64,000 nucleotides of DNA from Hymenobacter psoromatis (GCA_001596155.1 CP014771.1:1426001-1490000), one strand, 5' to 3'. Positions 40,760 to 48,583 are shown, numbered from the stretch's first letter. The notes: a model not told the origin generated them from the sequence alone. Made by a program: numbers and translations.

Positions 40760-41255
40760 TTTAGCCAGTAGTATTCTTCATATTTGCCAAGTTCTCAACC
40801 AGCATGATATTCAGTACATGGTGGTTGGGGGCGCGGCGGTAGCGCTGCACGGTTATTTCAGGCATTCAGTGAATTTAGCCGGAATAGTTGCTGACAAGCC
40901 TGATTTAGATTTTTGGTATAATCCGACTTACGGCAATTATTTCAAGCTTCTGGATGCCTTAGGCGCTCTTGGTCAGGATGTAGCGCGATACAAAAAGGAA
41001 AAATCGCCTGACCCAAAAAAGTCTTTTTTCAAATACGAATTTGAGCAATTTACCCTCGACCTACTTCCTACATTGAAGGCGCCTTTACAATTCACAACAG
41101 CTTTTTCTAAAAGAGAATTTGCCACGCTGAACGATATCAAAATTCCCTTTATAAGCTACGCCGACCTGCTTCTTGACAAGCAGGCAACTGCCAGACCAAA
41201 AGACCTGACCGATATCGAGCAGTTGAAAAGAAGAAGAGGGCTAAACGATGAGTGA
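40749..41255 (+). CDS. Nucleotidyltransferase-fold protein (AbiEii/DUF6036-like)
   Basis: A 168-residue protein with the minimal nucleotidyltransferase core: YMVVGGAAVALHGYFRHS followed by DKPDLDFWYN, giving the GG motif and the D-x-D pair. A late YADLLLDKQATARPKDLTDIEQLKR helix is typical of AbiEii-type and DUF6036-type NTases. Such proteins include toxins that modify tRNA 3' ends as well as aminoglycoside-type enzymes. It starts with GTG inside the preceding small gene. Codon use is AT-rich, which suggests horizontal gain. Confidence 0.7.
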   Translation: MENNLASSILHICQVLNQHDIQYMVVGGAAVALHGYFRHSVNLAGIVADKPDLDFWYNPTYGNYFKLLDALGALGQDVARYKKEKSPDPKKSFFKYEFEQFTLDLLPTLKAPLQFTTAFSKREFATLNDIKIPFISYADLLLDKQATARPKDLTDIEQLKRRRGLNDE

Positions 41256-41276
41256 GCTGAAAATTGTTCTCTTATA

Positions 41277-41352
41277 ATAGGACTTACGCAAAAGATGTTT
41301 GTTATTGCGAGCGTAGCACGGCAATAACAAACATCTTTTGCGTAAGTCCTAT
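41277..41352. repeat. Palindromic element with AGGACTTACGCAAAA ends
   Basis: ATAGGACTTACGCAAAAGAT then GTTTGTTATTGC is matched by the complement ending CTTTTGCGTAAGTCCTAT. The outer 15 bases are those of the longer elements at 50085 and 53126, and the inner part is a degenerate TTTGTCATTGCGAGC arm. It looks like a small MITE-like element after the nucleotidyltransferase gene. Confidence 0.8.
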
Positions 41353-41455
41353 ATTCTTTACGTCGGCTTTTATTTTGTTGATTTCTGACTTTAAGCCAAG
41401 AGCCCTAAGAGGCCGTCAAAAATATGTTGCTAACAGGCACATCCCCGGCCAGGCC

Positions 41456-41463
41456 TAATTTTG
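41456..41463 (+). promoter_or_regulatory. -7 box before the heptose kinase gene (TAATTTTG)
   Basis: TAATTTTG fits TAnnTTTG and ends only 4 bases before the ATG at 41468, so any transcript from it would have almost no leader. No clear TTTG partner is seen. Confidence 0.4.
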
Positions 41464-41467
41464 CCCC

Positions 41468-42466
41468 ATGCCTGCCCCTACTCTCCTTACCAAGCTCTTT
41501 ACCGATTTCAATAACCTCCAGGTGCTCATCGTCGGCGACGTGATGGTGGATGCTTACGTGTGGGGCCGCGCCAGTCGGCTTTCGCCCGAGGCGCCGGTGC
41601 CCGTCGTGAACGTGGACCGCACCGAAAACCGCCTCGGCGGGGCCGCCAACGTGGCCCTCAACGTACAGGCGCTGGGCGCTACCCCCCTGCTGTGCGCCGT
41701 GGTGGGCAATGACCCCGGCGGCGACCAGCTGCTCCAGCTACTTCGCGACCACCACCTGCCCGCCGAGGGTATCATCCGCAGCGCGCACCGGCCCACCACG
41801 TTCAAGCAGCGCATCCTGGCCCACGGCCAGCAGCTCGTGCGCATTGATTCGGAAGTGGAAACCGACCTCAATGCCGAGGAAGCCGCCCAGCTGCTAGCCG
41901 CCTACGACGACCTGCTACCCCGCGCCGACGTGGTGATTTTTGAGGATTACGACAAAGGCGTGCTCAGCGAATCCATTATCAAGGAGTGCATTGCCCGTGC
42001 CCGGCAGCGCAATATCCCGACGGTAGTAGACCCCAAGAAAAAGAACTTCCTGGCCTACCGCCACTGCACGCTCTTCAAACCCAACCTCAAGGAATTGCGC
42101 GAGGGCCTGAAGCTGGAATTCGGCGCGCCCGACGCTGACCGGCCCGGCTTTGAGGCCGCCGTAGCCCGCCTGCGCGAGGTGCTGATGCCCGAAATTGTGT
42201 TGGTGACGCTCTCCGAGCACGGCGTTTTTGCCCAGCAGGGCGAGGAGAAAACTTACCTACCAGCCCACCTGCGCACCATTTCCGACGTGTCGGGCGCGGG
42301 CGATACGGTTATCAGCATCGCGGCCTGCTGCGTGGCGCTGGGCCAGCCGGCCGCCTTCACCGCCGCGCTCGCCAACCTCGGCGGCGGGCTGGTGTGCGAG
42401 CAGGTGGGCGTGGTGCCCATTGAGAAACAGCGGCTACTGGCCGAAGCGGAGGCGGCAGGGCTGTAG
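41468..42466 (+). CDS. hldA: D-glycero-beta-D-manno-heptose-7-phosphate kinase
   Basis: Phosphorylates heptose 7-phosphate at O1 in the ADP-heptose pathway for LPS inner core. The 332-residue PfkB-family protein shows LIVGDVMVDAYVWGRASRLS with SPEAPVPVV, NRLGGAANVALNVQALG (signature 1) and ISDVSGAGDTVISIAACCVA (signature 2, with the catalytic Asp). It stops before the nucleotidyltransferase half found in bifunctional HldE, so the adenylyl-transfer step must be encoded elsewhere. It follows a small palindromic element; no other heptose gene is adjacent. Confidence 0.92.
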   Translation: MPAPTLLTKLFTDFNNLQVLIVGDVMVDAYVWGRASRLSPEAPVPVVNVDRTENRLGGAANVALNVQALGATPLLCAVVGNDPGGDQLLQLLRDHHLPAEGIIRSAHRPTTFKQRILAHGQQLVRIDSEVETDLNAEEAAQLLAAYDDLLPRADVVIFEDYDKGVLSESIIKECIARARQRNIPTVVDPKKKNFLAYRHCTLFKPNLKELREGLKLEFGAPDADRPGFEAAVARLREVLMPEIVLVTLSEHGVFAQQGEEKTYLPAHLRTISDVSGAGDTVISIAACCVALGQPAAFTAALANLGGGLVCEQVGVVPIEKQRLLAEAEAAGL

Positions 42467-42567
42467 GGTTTTTTCGCACGGAGTTAAAGGAGGAAAAAGG
42501 AGTTTCACGGAGTGCGTCGAACATCCGTGAAACTCCTTTTTCCTCCTTTAACCTCGTGCGAAAAACC
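42467..42567. repeat. Palindrome with CGCACGGAGTTAAAGGAGGA arms
   Basis: GGTTTTTTCGCACGGAGTTA then AAGGAGGAAAAAGGAGTTTC is complemented by GAAACTCCTTTTTCCTCCTT then TAACCTCGTGCGAAAAACC. It starts at the stop of the heptose kinase gene and ends near the stop of the converging small membrane gene, so it can act as a two-way terminator. Confidence 0.85.
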
Positions 42568-42579
42568 AGTGCGCAACAG

Positions 42580-42789
42580 TTATTTCTTAAGCTGCTCGAG
42601 CAGCAAGAGCAACGCCAGCAACACTACCGGCGTGGTGATAATGGCGGCCATCGCGGTGGCAAGGACTACCCAGTATTCGGTGCGAAACACGCGCCGAAAC
42701 AACCGCCGCCACCCAAAAAACAACACGCCCGAGACCACCAGCGACACCACGTAGAAGCCGATACCAAATCCTGTTTTTGCGATTTCCAT
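42580..42789 (-). CDS. Small two-helix membrane protein
   Basis: A 69-residue protein with two hydrophobic helices (FGIGFYVVSLVVSGVLFFGW and VVLATAMAAIITTPVVLLAL) separated by a basic loop (RRLFRRVFRTEY), ending in EQLKK. Its composition is that of a real membrane protein. Function unknown. It lies 7 bases after the PhnA-like gene on the same strand, so it is probably co-transcribed with it. Confidence 0.65.
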   Translation of the reverse strand: MEIAKTGFGIGFYVVSLVVSGVLFFGWRRLFRRVFRTEYWVVLATAMAAIITTPVVLLALLLLLEQLKK

Positions 42790-42796
42790 CGGGTGG

Positions 42797-43012
42797 CTAG
42801 GCTTTCTTAAGAAACTCGGTTTTCAGCACCATCGTGCTACCCCCGGCGCGGCCCTCCACCTCGGCGGGCGAGCTGGTGAGGCGGATATTCTTGACCAGCG
42901 TGCCGCGCTTGAGCGTCTGCGACGAGCCTTTTACCTTGAGGTCTTTGATGAGGGTGACCGCGTCGCCTTCGGCGAGCAGGGTACCGTTGCTGTCTTTTAC
43001 GTCCATATGCAA
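42797..43012 (-). CDS. PhnA/YjdM-type domain protein
   Basis: A 71-residue protein made only of the C-terminal beta-barrel domain of the PhnA/YjdM family ([20 protein letters not shown] then [20 protein letters not shown]). The N-terminal zinc ribbon is absent. Despite the name, this family has no proven link to phosphonate use; its function is unknown. An ATG two codons downstream (43006) is an equally good start. A CTTTGC box lies just upstream on the minus strand. Confidence 0.8.
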   Translation of the reverse strand: MHMDVKDSNGTLLAEGDAVTLIKDLKVKGSSQTLKRGTLVKNIRLTSSPAEVEGRAGGSTMVLKTEFLKKA

Positions 43013-43030
43013 TTAAAGCAAAGGTTTGCT

Positions 43031-43254
43031 CTATTTATCTGTATTACGGTCGTTAACATACCCAAGAGTTCCAGCACATATTCCCACTAGTAGTGCTCCA
43101 AAGAGTGAATTTGCGAAAAATGCCCTATGCATAACCGCAGCAATAAAAGTCGAAAATATGATGAATATTACAAGAAGCCTGATTAAACCCAAAATTGTGA
43201 TTTTTCCCGATTCTTTTCGTTGTTTTCTTCCAATTAAGTAGCCGGCGCTAATTA
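43031..43254 (-). pseudogene. C-terminal part of a small membrane protein cut by IS630
   Basis: An open frame of about 74 codons ending at TAG 43031 has no start of its own and runs into the end of the IS630 element. It reads ISAGYLIGRKQRKESGKITI, then two hydrophobic helices (LGLIRLLVIFIIFSTFIAAV and FGALLVGICAGTLGYV) and a polar end NDRNTDK. The AT-rich composition equals that of the ORF on the other side of the IS, with which it is in frame once the IS and one TA are removed, apart from one TAA codon. Confidence 0.55.
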
Positions 43255-44273
43255 GATTATGTTAAATTTGGAGAAATTTATCTTCCATAAATTTCCTACT
43301 TGTGCTAAGCAACGATTAACTGCATAGAACAGGGTATCTTTCGTATGATAATCAGCTGGGTCAAGCTGTTCTTTTTTTAATTTGCGCCAAAGCGTTTCCG
43401 CCAGATTCAAGTGCGGTGAATACGTAGGTAAGTAAAATAGGTACAAGCCTCGTTCTTCCCAAAAGGGTAGTTGCTGTTGGATAAGCTGGGCTTTGTGCAT
43501 ACTTGCATTATCCAATACAATGAACGTTGGCTTTTTAAGTTGAAAGGATATCTCTTCTAATTGCGTAAATATGAACTGTGCGTTCATATTCTTTTCGGTC
43601 ATTACCCAATGCGTTTCATTGCGTCGGTTGATGAGTCCCCAGATATTTATTTTATAGCCCTTCTCAACACCTGTTGAAACCACTTCTCCCGGAAATTGCC
43701 AGCCGTAAGGAACATAACCCGTACTACAAACATGACTTTCATCTCCGTACAATAAGTCCACAAAACCTTGCTCGTAAAGATTCTCTAGTTCAGCCAGTTG
43801 CTCTTTTTTTAGCGCGTATATCTCCGGGCAGGGTTCCCCTTTGCACCGTTTCCTTATGCGTTTATATCGTCCGCCAAGACTTTTAAAAAAGCTTTGAATG
43901 TGCGTAGACTAACCGACTTGTTCGTTTCCTGTTCCCATTCCGCTTTGGCCGTTTGGGTACGTTGTCTGTTTGCTTTAATAGCTTCTAAAATAGATTCTTT
44001 ATCTGTCTCAACAGCTAAGAGGGCTTTGCGCCCGCGTCCAGGCTTTGTTTTCAGCCCGTCAATACCTGCCTCTTTATAACGTTTTGTCCATGCATTCACA
44101 CTCACATAAGTCATCGCCGTAAACTTACCTACTTCCTCCGAAGTAAGGCCCATCGCTTTTAGCAAAATTACTTCGCATCTGGTTAGAAAACAGGGTGTTT
44201 TTCCCGTTCTTGCGCCTTGTTCCAATACTGATTTAGCGGATTCACTCAATAAAGGGGTGTTGACTCTTGACAT
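43252..44273 (-). CDS. IS630 transposase, orfA/orfB joined by -1 frameshift
   Basis: OrfA (44273 to 43854) is a 139-residue helix-turn-helix part (LLKAMGLTSEEVGKFTAMTY, VNAWTKRYKEAGIDGL). OrfB continues in the -1 frame, with the link GGRYKRIRKRCKGEPCPEIY, to the DDE domain: DLLYGDESHV, IVLDNASMHKA and LPTYSPHLNLAETLWRKLK. The join is at the slippery T TTT TTA near 43884-43890; after slippage the sequence continues smoothly, as in other IS630 transposases. The stop codon TAA uses the target-site TA and one flanking base, so it lies partly outside the element. Confidence 0.85.
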
Positions 44274-44302
44274 GGTGCAAAACTAATCAACGTAACATAA
44301 AC
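43255..44302 (-). mobile_element. IS630-family insertion sequence, 1048 bp
   Basis: The imperfect terminal inverted repeats are GATTATGTTAAATT (left) and GTTTATGTTACGTT (right, read inward). Each is bordered by the TA dinucleotide (43253-43254 and 44303-44304), the target duplication expected of IS630/mariner elements. It contains one transposase read through a -1 frameshift. GC content is far below that of the flanking chromosome genes. All key DDE motifs are intact, so it may still move. Confidence 0.85.
43884..43890 (-). other. Slippery heptamer for -1 frameshifting (UUUUUUA)
   Basis: In the OrfA frame the sequence is GCT TTT TTA AAA. The X XXY YYZ heptamer T TTT TTA allows tandem slippage into the OrfB frame. 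It lies about 30 bases before the OrfA stop. I did not identify a clear downstream pseudoknot. Confidence 0.65.
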
Positions 44303-44305
44303 TAT

Positions 44306-44428
44306 TTACTGCCGAGTACTTACATAGTAAATCACTACAATAAGAGCAAGAATAAATTGTATAAGCGCGTTAATTAATAACTTGTCAAGGTTAATATCAA
44401 AGAAGCTTGTTAGCAACACCATAAACAT
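44306..44428 (-). CDS. Small membrane ORF (40 residues), likely N-terminal half of the split gene
   Basis: ATG at 44428 opens a frame encoding MFMVLLTSFFDINLDKLLIN then ALIQFILALIVVIYYVSTRQ, with one clear transmembrane helix. It ends in TAA two bases outside the IS630 target site. After removing the IS and one TA, the codon after this stop enters the frame of the fragment at 43031. It is thus either a complete small protein or the start of an interrupted gene that also carries a stop. The 44274-44449 spacer holds nothing else clear. Confidence 0.45.
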   Translation of the reverse strand: MFMVLLTSFFDINLDKLLINALIQFILALIVVIYYVSTRQ

Positions 44429-44449
44429 AGATACTAAAGAACTACTAAA

Positions 44450-45475
44450 CTACCCCCGCCACGCCTTTACCGTTTCCACAAATACCTTCACGTTGTCGGG
44501 GTTGGTATCGGGATAGACGCCGTGGCCGAGGTTGGCGATGTGGGGGCCGCCGGCAAATTCGGCCAGCATGGCTTCGGTGGCGGCTTTAACCTGGGCGGGC
44601 GTGCCGTAGAGGGCGCAGGGGTCGAGGTTGCCTTGCAGGGTTTTGCCGGGTGCCTGTTGGCGCACTTGGCGCGGCGACTGGTTCCAGTCGAGGCCGATGG
44701 TGCGGCAGGGCGAGTGGGCAAAGTCGGGCACGGCCCACCACGCGCCCTTGGCAAAGACCGTGACGGGCACCAGCGGGGCCAGCGCCGCGCTGATGCGGTT
44801 GATGTAGGCCACCGAGAACTCGGCGTAGTGGGTGGGGGGTAGGATGCCGGCCCACGAGTCGAACACCTGCACAAGGTCGGCCCCGGCGGCCACCTGCGCC
44901 TGCAGGTAGGCGATGGTCGTGACCGTGATTTTCTCCAATAATTGGTGGGCCAGCGCGGGCTCTTGGTAGAGCATCCGGCGGGCTTTGCTGAAGGTTTTGG
45001 AGCCGTGGCCCTCCACCATGTAGGCCAGAATGGTCCAGGGCGCGCCCGCGAAGCCGATGAGCGGCACCCTACCCCCCAGCTCGCGCTTGGTGATGCGCAA
45101 GGCTTCGAGCACGTAGCTGAGGTGCTCTTCGGGGTCGGCTACGCGCAGCTTGGCCACGTCGGCGGCGTTTTTGATTACCTCGGGGAAGAGCGGGCCTTTG
45201 GCCTCCAGCATCTCGTAGGTGAGGCCCATCGCCTCGGGCACCACCAGGATGTCGGAGAAGATGATGGCGGCATCGACATCGAGCGCATCGACGGGCTGGA
45301 TGGTGACTTCGGCGGCCAGGGCGGGCGTTTCGACCAGCTCCTTGAAGCCGGAGAGGCGGCCGCGCAACGCACGGTATTGGGGCAGAATGCGGCCGGCCTG
45401 GCGCATGAGCCAGACGGGGGTGCGTTCGGTGGTTTCGCCCTGGGCGGCGCGGAGGAGAATATCGTTTTGGAGCAT
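44450..45475 (-). CDS. hemE: Uroporphyrinogen decarboxylase
   Basis: A cytosolic haem-pathway enzyme of 341 residues that converts uroporphyrinogen III to coproporphyrinogen III. Signature 1 is [20 protein letters not shown] (with the substrate-binding Arg residues), and signature 2 is [55 protein letters not shown] and the C-terminal [16 protein letters not shown] are all as expected. It stands alone, with its own promoter box about 50 bases upstream. Confidence 0.95.
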   Translation of the reverse strand: MLQNDILLRAAQGETTERTPVWLMRQAGRILPQYRALRGRLSGFKELVETPALAAEVTIQPVDALDVDAAIIFSDILVVPEAMGLTYEMLEAKGPLFPEVIKNAADVAKLRVADPEEHLSYVLEALRITKRELGGRVPLIGFAGAPWTILAYMVEGHGSKTFSKARRMLYQEPALAHQLLEKITVTTIAYLQAQVAAGADLVQVFDSWAGILPPTHYAEFSVAYINRISAALAPLVPVTVFAKGAWWAVPDFAHSPCRTIGLDWNQSPRQVRQQAPGKTLQGNLDPCALYGTPAQVKAATEAMLAEFAGGPHIANLGHGVYPDTNPDNVKVFVETVKAWRG

Positions 45476-45521
45476 GAGGCGGGGCGGAGCCGCGGCCCAA
45501 CGTCGGGGCCTAGGCGGCCTG

Positions 45522-45529
45522 CAAAGGTA
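45522..45529 (-). promoter_or_regulatory. -7 box of hemE (TACCTTTG)
   Basis: TACCTTTG on the minus strand fits TAnnTTTG and lies 46 bases before the hemE start. No TTTG partner is evident upstream. Confidence 0.5.
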
Positions 45530-45566
45530 GCAGCCGACCAGGCCGGCCCGGCCGCCCTACCCCCCC

Positions 45567-45791
45567 CTACTGCCGCCGCACGGCGCGCAGCAGCTCTTCT
45601 TGCCGGCGGCGGGCGCGGTCCTCATTGAGCGAGGCTACCCCCCAGATAGCGGCCGGAATCCAGCCGATGAGCGTGAGATGCAGAATAAAGCACAGAAAAG
45701 CCTTGAGGATGTGGCCATTGAGCAGCATTGAAAGGCTGGGAAGCAGGATGGCGAGGAGCATGGCGATGGGCAGGCTGGTGGCGGGCAGCAA
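45567..45791 (-). CDS. YqaE/Pmp3 family membrane protein
   Basis: A 74-residue small membrane protein with two helices (LLAILLPSLSMLLNG and FLCFILHLTLIGWIPAAIWG) and a charged tail (NEDRARRRQEELLRAV). The LPSLSMLLNGHILKAFLCFI and GWIPAAIWG motifs match the Pmp3/YqaE family, whose members respond to salt and membrane stress in several organisms. The family's biochemical action is unclear. It ends 91 bases upstream of hemE on the same strand. Confidence 0.8.
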   Translation of the reverse strand: MLPATSLPIAMLLAILLPSLSMLLNGHILKAFLCFILHLTLIGWIPAAIWGVASLNEDRARRRQEELLRAVRRQ

Positions 45792-45805
45792 ATTACCAGC
45801 AATTT

Positions 45806-45913
45806 AAAGAACGTCATGCTGACGAAGGAAGCATCTCCGTCACGTAAGTAATCCTGATGTAAGGAGTTAGTTACGCGGTAGAGATGCTTCCTTCGTCAGC
45901 ATGACATTCTTTG
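45806..45913. repeat. Long palindrome, ATGCTGACGAAGGAAGCATCTC variant
   Basis: AAAGAACGTCATGCTGACGA then AGGAAGCATCTC pairs with GAGATGCTTCCTTCGTCAGC then ATGACATTCTTT. The outer part equals the 3588/19986/62703 family; only the centre of the arm differs (GACGAAGGA for GAGCTTGTCGA). It separates the Pmp3-like gene from the upstream anti-sigma gene. Confidence 0.85.
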
Positions 45914-45932
45914 AATTCTTCCTTCTTATTCC

Positions 45933-46211
45933 CTACCCCTGCTCGGGGCCGTGGGCGTCGAATAGCTGCTGCATGCGGGCGCGGGCGGCGGCGGGCAGGG
46001 CCAGGTTGGCGGGCACGGCGGCCTCGGCGGCGGGGCGGGCGGCGTGCGCGATGCGGGTGCTTTGCAGGGCGTAGCGGCGGCACTGCGGACACAGGTGCAA
46101 ATGCGCCCACAGCTGCACGCGGGGACGCAGGGGCAGCGGCGCATCGGCCCGGCGCTCGACGAGCAGCGTGGCCTGCTGGCAATTGAAGAGGGGCGACGGG
46201 ATGCGACTCAT
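45933..46211 (-). CDS. Anti-sigma factor with zinc-finger motif
   Basis: A 92-residue protein with the zf-HC2-like arrangement: NCQQATLLVERR followed by HLHLCPQCRRY, giving the H-x3-C-x2-C motif. No transmembrane helix is seen, so it is a soluble anti-sigma. It starts 14 bases after the sigma gene, and the two must be co-expressed. It would hold the sigma factor inactive, perhaps under redox or metal control through the zinc site (inferred). Confidence 0.82.
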   Translation of the reverse strand: MSRIPSPLFNCQQATLLVERRADAPLPLRPRVQLWAHLHLCPQCRRYALQSTRIAHAARPAAEAAVPANLALPAAARARMQQLFDAHGPEQG

Positions 46212-46225
46212 GCGACGGCGGGGGC

Positions 46226-46828
46226 TTAAAGCCAGTTTTTTTCGAGGCAGCGGCGCAGGTGCAATTTGGCCCGGTGCACCAGCACCCAGTAGTTGGCCGA
46301 AGTCAGGCCCAGCTCGTTACAAATATCTTCGGCCGGCAGTTCCTCCACGAAGCGCAGCACGAACACGGCCCGCTGCTGGGCCGAGAGCCGCTGCTGGCAC
46401 AGCTGCAGAATATGCTGAAACTCCTGCTGCTCCAGGGCCAGGTCGCCGCGGCCTTCGTCGTGGCCCGCGCCGGGCCACTCGGCGGGCATTTGCTCCTCGC
46501 GCCAGTGGCCATCGGCGGGCCGAAAAAACTCGGCTTCGGGCGCGTGCTCGGCGCTGGGGTCGAGCGGCACAAACGGCGAGCGGGCCTCGCGCCGGTAATG
46601 GTCAATTATTCTGCGCTTCAGAATAACAAACAGCCAGGTGCGCTCCGAGGCCTGGCCCCGAAATGAGGCTAGCGCACCCAGGGCACTCACGAAGGTGTCC
46701 TGCACCAGCTCGGCGGCCGCGTCGGCATCGGCCACCCGGCCCAGCGCGAAGCGGTACAGCTCATCGCCAAAACGGGCCAGCCACTGCTGCGGGTCGGGGG
46801 CGGGGGTAGGGAGAACGGGAAGGGACAT
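46226..46828 (-). CDS. ECF RNA polymerase sigma factor
   Basis: A 200-residue sigma-70 family factor. Region 2 is LYRFALGRVADADAAAELVQ with DTFVSAL and TWLFVILKRRIIDHYRR; region 4 is LSAQQRAVFVLRFVEELPAE, DICNELGLTSANYWVLVHRA and KLHLRRCLE. An unusually long, acidic linker (about residues 85-125) separates the two regions. The adjacent anti-sigma gene and the peroxiredoxin-like gene upstream on the same strand suggest an oxidative or envelope stress response (inferred). Confidence 0.9.
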   Translation of the reverse strand: MSLPVLPTPAPDPQQWLARFGDELYRFALGRVADADAAAELVQDTFVSALGALASFRGQASERTWLFVILKRRIIDHYRREARSPFVPLDPSAEHAPEAEFFRPADGHWREEQMPAEWPGAGHDEGRGDLALEQQEFQHILQLCQQRLSAQQRAVFVLRFVEELPAEDICNELGLTSANYWVLVHRAKLHLRRCLEKNWL

Positions 46829-46879
46829 GCGCGCTGGAAACGGACCAGCAAGGTACTAGCGGGCCTACGCAGTCGGCGG

Positions 46880-47488
46880 CTAGCGGGCCGCCAGAGCCTG
46901 GGCCACGGCGCGCACGCTGGCCCGGTGGCGGTAGTCGGGATTGAAAAAGGCGTACTGAATTTTGCCATCGCGGCCGATGACGTAGGTGGCGGGCACGGGC
47001 AGCACGTTGGTGGTCGCGCCGTTGGCGGCCTTCAGGTCCACGCCAAAGCCCTGGTATTTCTGGGCAGTGGCATCATCCACGGTGAAGGCCGTTTTGTAGG
47101 CTTTCATAATGGCAAAATCCTGGTCGTGCACGATGGGAATGCTGAGCTTGGTCTTGGCCACCGTTTTGTCGATGTTGGTCGGCAGCTCGGGCGTGATGAC
47201 GACCACCTGCGCCCCTTTACTGGTGAGCGTTTGCAGCGAATCCTGGAGCTGGCTCAGCTGCTTGTTGCAATACGGGCACCACTGGCCCCGGTAAAAATAC
47301 AGCACCACGGGGCCTTTTTTCAAGAGCTGGCGCAGCTCAACGGGCCGGCCGGCGGCATCCTGCCCTTTGAAGGCGGGCGCGACGGTGCCCACGGCCAGGG
47401 CCGAGGCGGTGAGGGGCGTGGCGGGGGTTTGGGCGTGGGCTGAACCAGCGAGCAGCAGCGCGGCGGCCAGGGGGAAGATTTTAAGCAT
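46880..47488 (-). CDS. Exported peroxiredoxin-like (AhpC/TSA) protein
   Basis: A 202-residue thioredoxin-fold protein with a signal peptide (MLKIFPLAAALLLAGSAHAQ). The active-site region is VLYFYRGQWCPYCNKQLSQL, a CPYC motif, in the peroxiredoxin-like family often annotated AhpC/TSA. VVITPELPTNIDKT and PVPATYVIGRDGKIQYAFFN complete the fold. It should act in the periplasm as a thiol peroxidase or reductase. It stands upstream of the ECF sigma gene on the same strand. Confidence 0.88.
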   Translation of the reverse strand: MLKIFPLAAALLLAGSAHAQTPATPLTASALAVGTVAPAFKGQDAAGRPVELRQLLKKGPVVLYFYRGQWCPYCNKQLSQLQDSLQTLTSKGAQVVVITPELPTNIDKTVAKTKLSIPIVHDQDFAIMKAYKTAFTVDDATAQKYQGFGVDLKAANGATTNVLPVPATYVIGRDGKIQYAFFNPDYRHRASVRAVAQALAAR

Positions 47489-47674
47489 GAAAAAAGAGTT
47501 GGGAAAGGTGATGGTTCAGCGGCAGACGCCGGCCGGAGCGCTGCCTTACAAGCCAGGTCATTTTTTATTCCCTACCCCCGTGGCTATCTTGTAACAAGCA
47601 GCGTGTAAGGCCGGTCAGGCGGCCGCGTCTGGCTACCCACGCGGCAACCCCGCCGCCCTACCCCCTCCGTTTTT

Positions 47675-48445
47675 ATGAAACTTGCCTTGCTGGCTTTTGC
47701 GCCTTTAGTACTGGCTGGCCTGGCGGGCAGCCGGCCGGCCGCCCTGCCCACGCCGCCCCCGGCCGCCGTGCCGGTGGTGGTGGAGCTGTTTACCTCCGAA
47801 GGCTGCTCGTCGTGCCCGGCCGCCGACGAGGTGGCGCGCACCCTCGAAGCCACGCAGCCAGTGCCGGGCGCCGAGGTAATCGTGCTGGGCGAGCACGTCG
47901 ATTACTGGAACCGCCTGGGCTGGAAAGACCCGTTTTCGGCGGCCGGGTTCAGCGAGCGCCAGCGGCAGTACGCCAGCGTGTTCACCGAAGGCAGCTACAC
48001 GCCGCAGGCCGTGGTGAATGGCCGCTACGAGCTGGTGGGCAGCCGCCGCGCCGAGCTGGGCCAGCGCATTGCGGAGGCCGCCCGCGCGCCCCGCGCTGCA
48101 GTGGCCCTCAGCCGGCCCACCGCCACTACGCTGGCGGTGCGCGTGGGCAGCCTACCCCCCGGCACGGCGGCCACCGAGGTGCTGCTGGCCCTCACGGAAA
48201 CCGGCCTGGCTACCCAGGTGGGCCGGGGCGAAAACGCGGGCCGGCTGCTGCACCACGCCGCCGTGGTGCGGGCCCTGCGCCCGCTGGGGGCCGTGGGGGC
48301 CGATGGCACCTTTGCCGTCACGGTGCCGCTGAGCCTGGCCGCGGGCTGGCAGCCGGCGCGCCTGCGGGCCGTGGTGCTGGTGCAGGAGCGTGCTTCGCGG
48401 CGCATCGTGGGGGTAGGGACTTTGCCGCTGGCGCTGGCCAACTGA
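47675..48445 (+). CDS. DUF1223 family secreted thioredoxin-like protein
   Basis: A 256-residue exported protein of DUF1223. The signal region MKLALLAFAPLVLAGLAGS is followed by VVELFTSEGCSSCPAADEVA, whose CSSC pair lies in a thioredoxin-like fold. Conserved blocks VIVLGEHVDYWNRLGWKDPF and TEGSYTPQAVVNGRYELVG are also seen. The family function is not established; a thiol-redox role is plausible. It is divergent from the peroxiredoxin gene across a 186-base spacer with two CCCTACCCC motifs and no other clear feature. Confidence 0.88.
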   Translation: MKLALLAFAPLVLAGLAGSRPAALPTPPPAAVPVVVELFTSEGCSSCPAADEVARTLEATQPVPGAEVIVLGEHVDYWNRLGWKDPFSAAGFSERQRQYASVFTEGSYTPQAVVNGRYELVGSRRAELGQRIAEAARAPRAAVALSRPTATTLAVRVGSLPPGTAATEVLLALTETGLATQVGRGENAGRLLHHAAVVRALRPLGAVGADGTFAVTVPLSLAAGWQPARLRAVVLVQERASRRIVGVGTLPLALAN

Positions 48446-48583
48446 GCGCGTAGCGGCGCGCCGGGGCTTGCTTTTCTTCGTGCCTGAGCAGCAGTGCGGT
48501 GAAAATATTTCGGGAGCACGGGGGCTTAAGTGGGTGTGGCCGTTTCTATTTTTACGGCCGCACCATTCTTTTCCCTTTTCCTG

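Noticed and set aside
43026..43241. Plus-strand frame of 71 codons beside the IS630 element
   Set aside because: The opposite strand gives two convincing membrane helices and continues in frame toward the other side of the IS, so the plus frame is taken as its shadow.
40586..44428. Prophage or integrative element around the low-GC patch
   Set aside because: No integrase, phage structural gene, att repeat or tRNA junction is seen; the heptose kinase and PhnA-like genes inside the interval are ordinary chromosomal genes.
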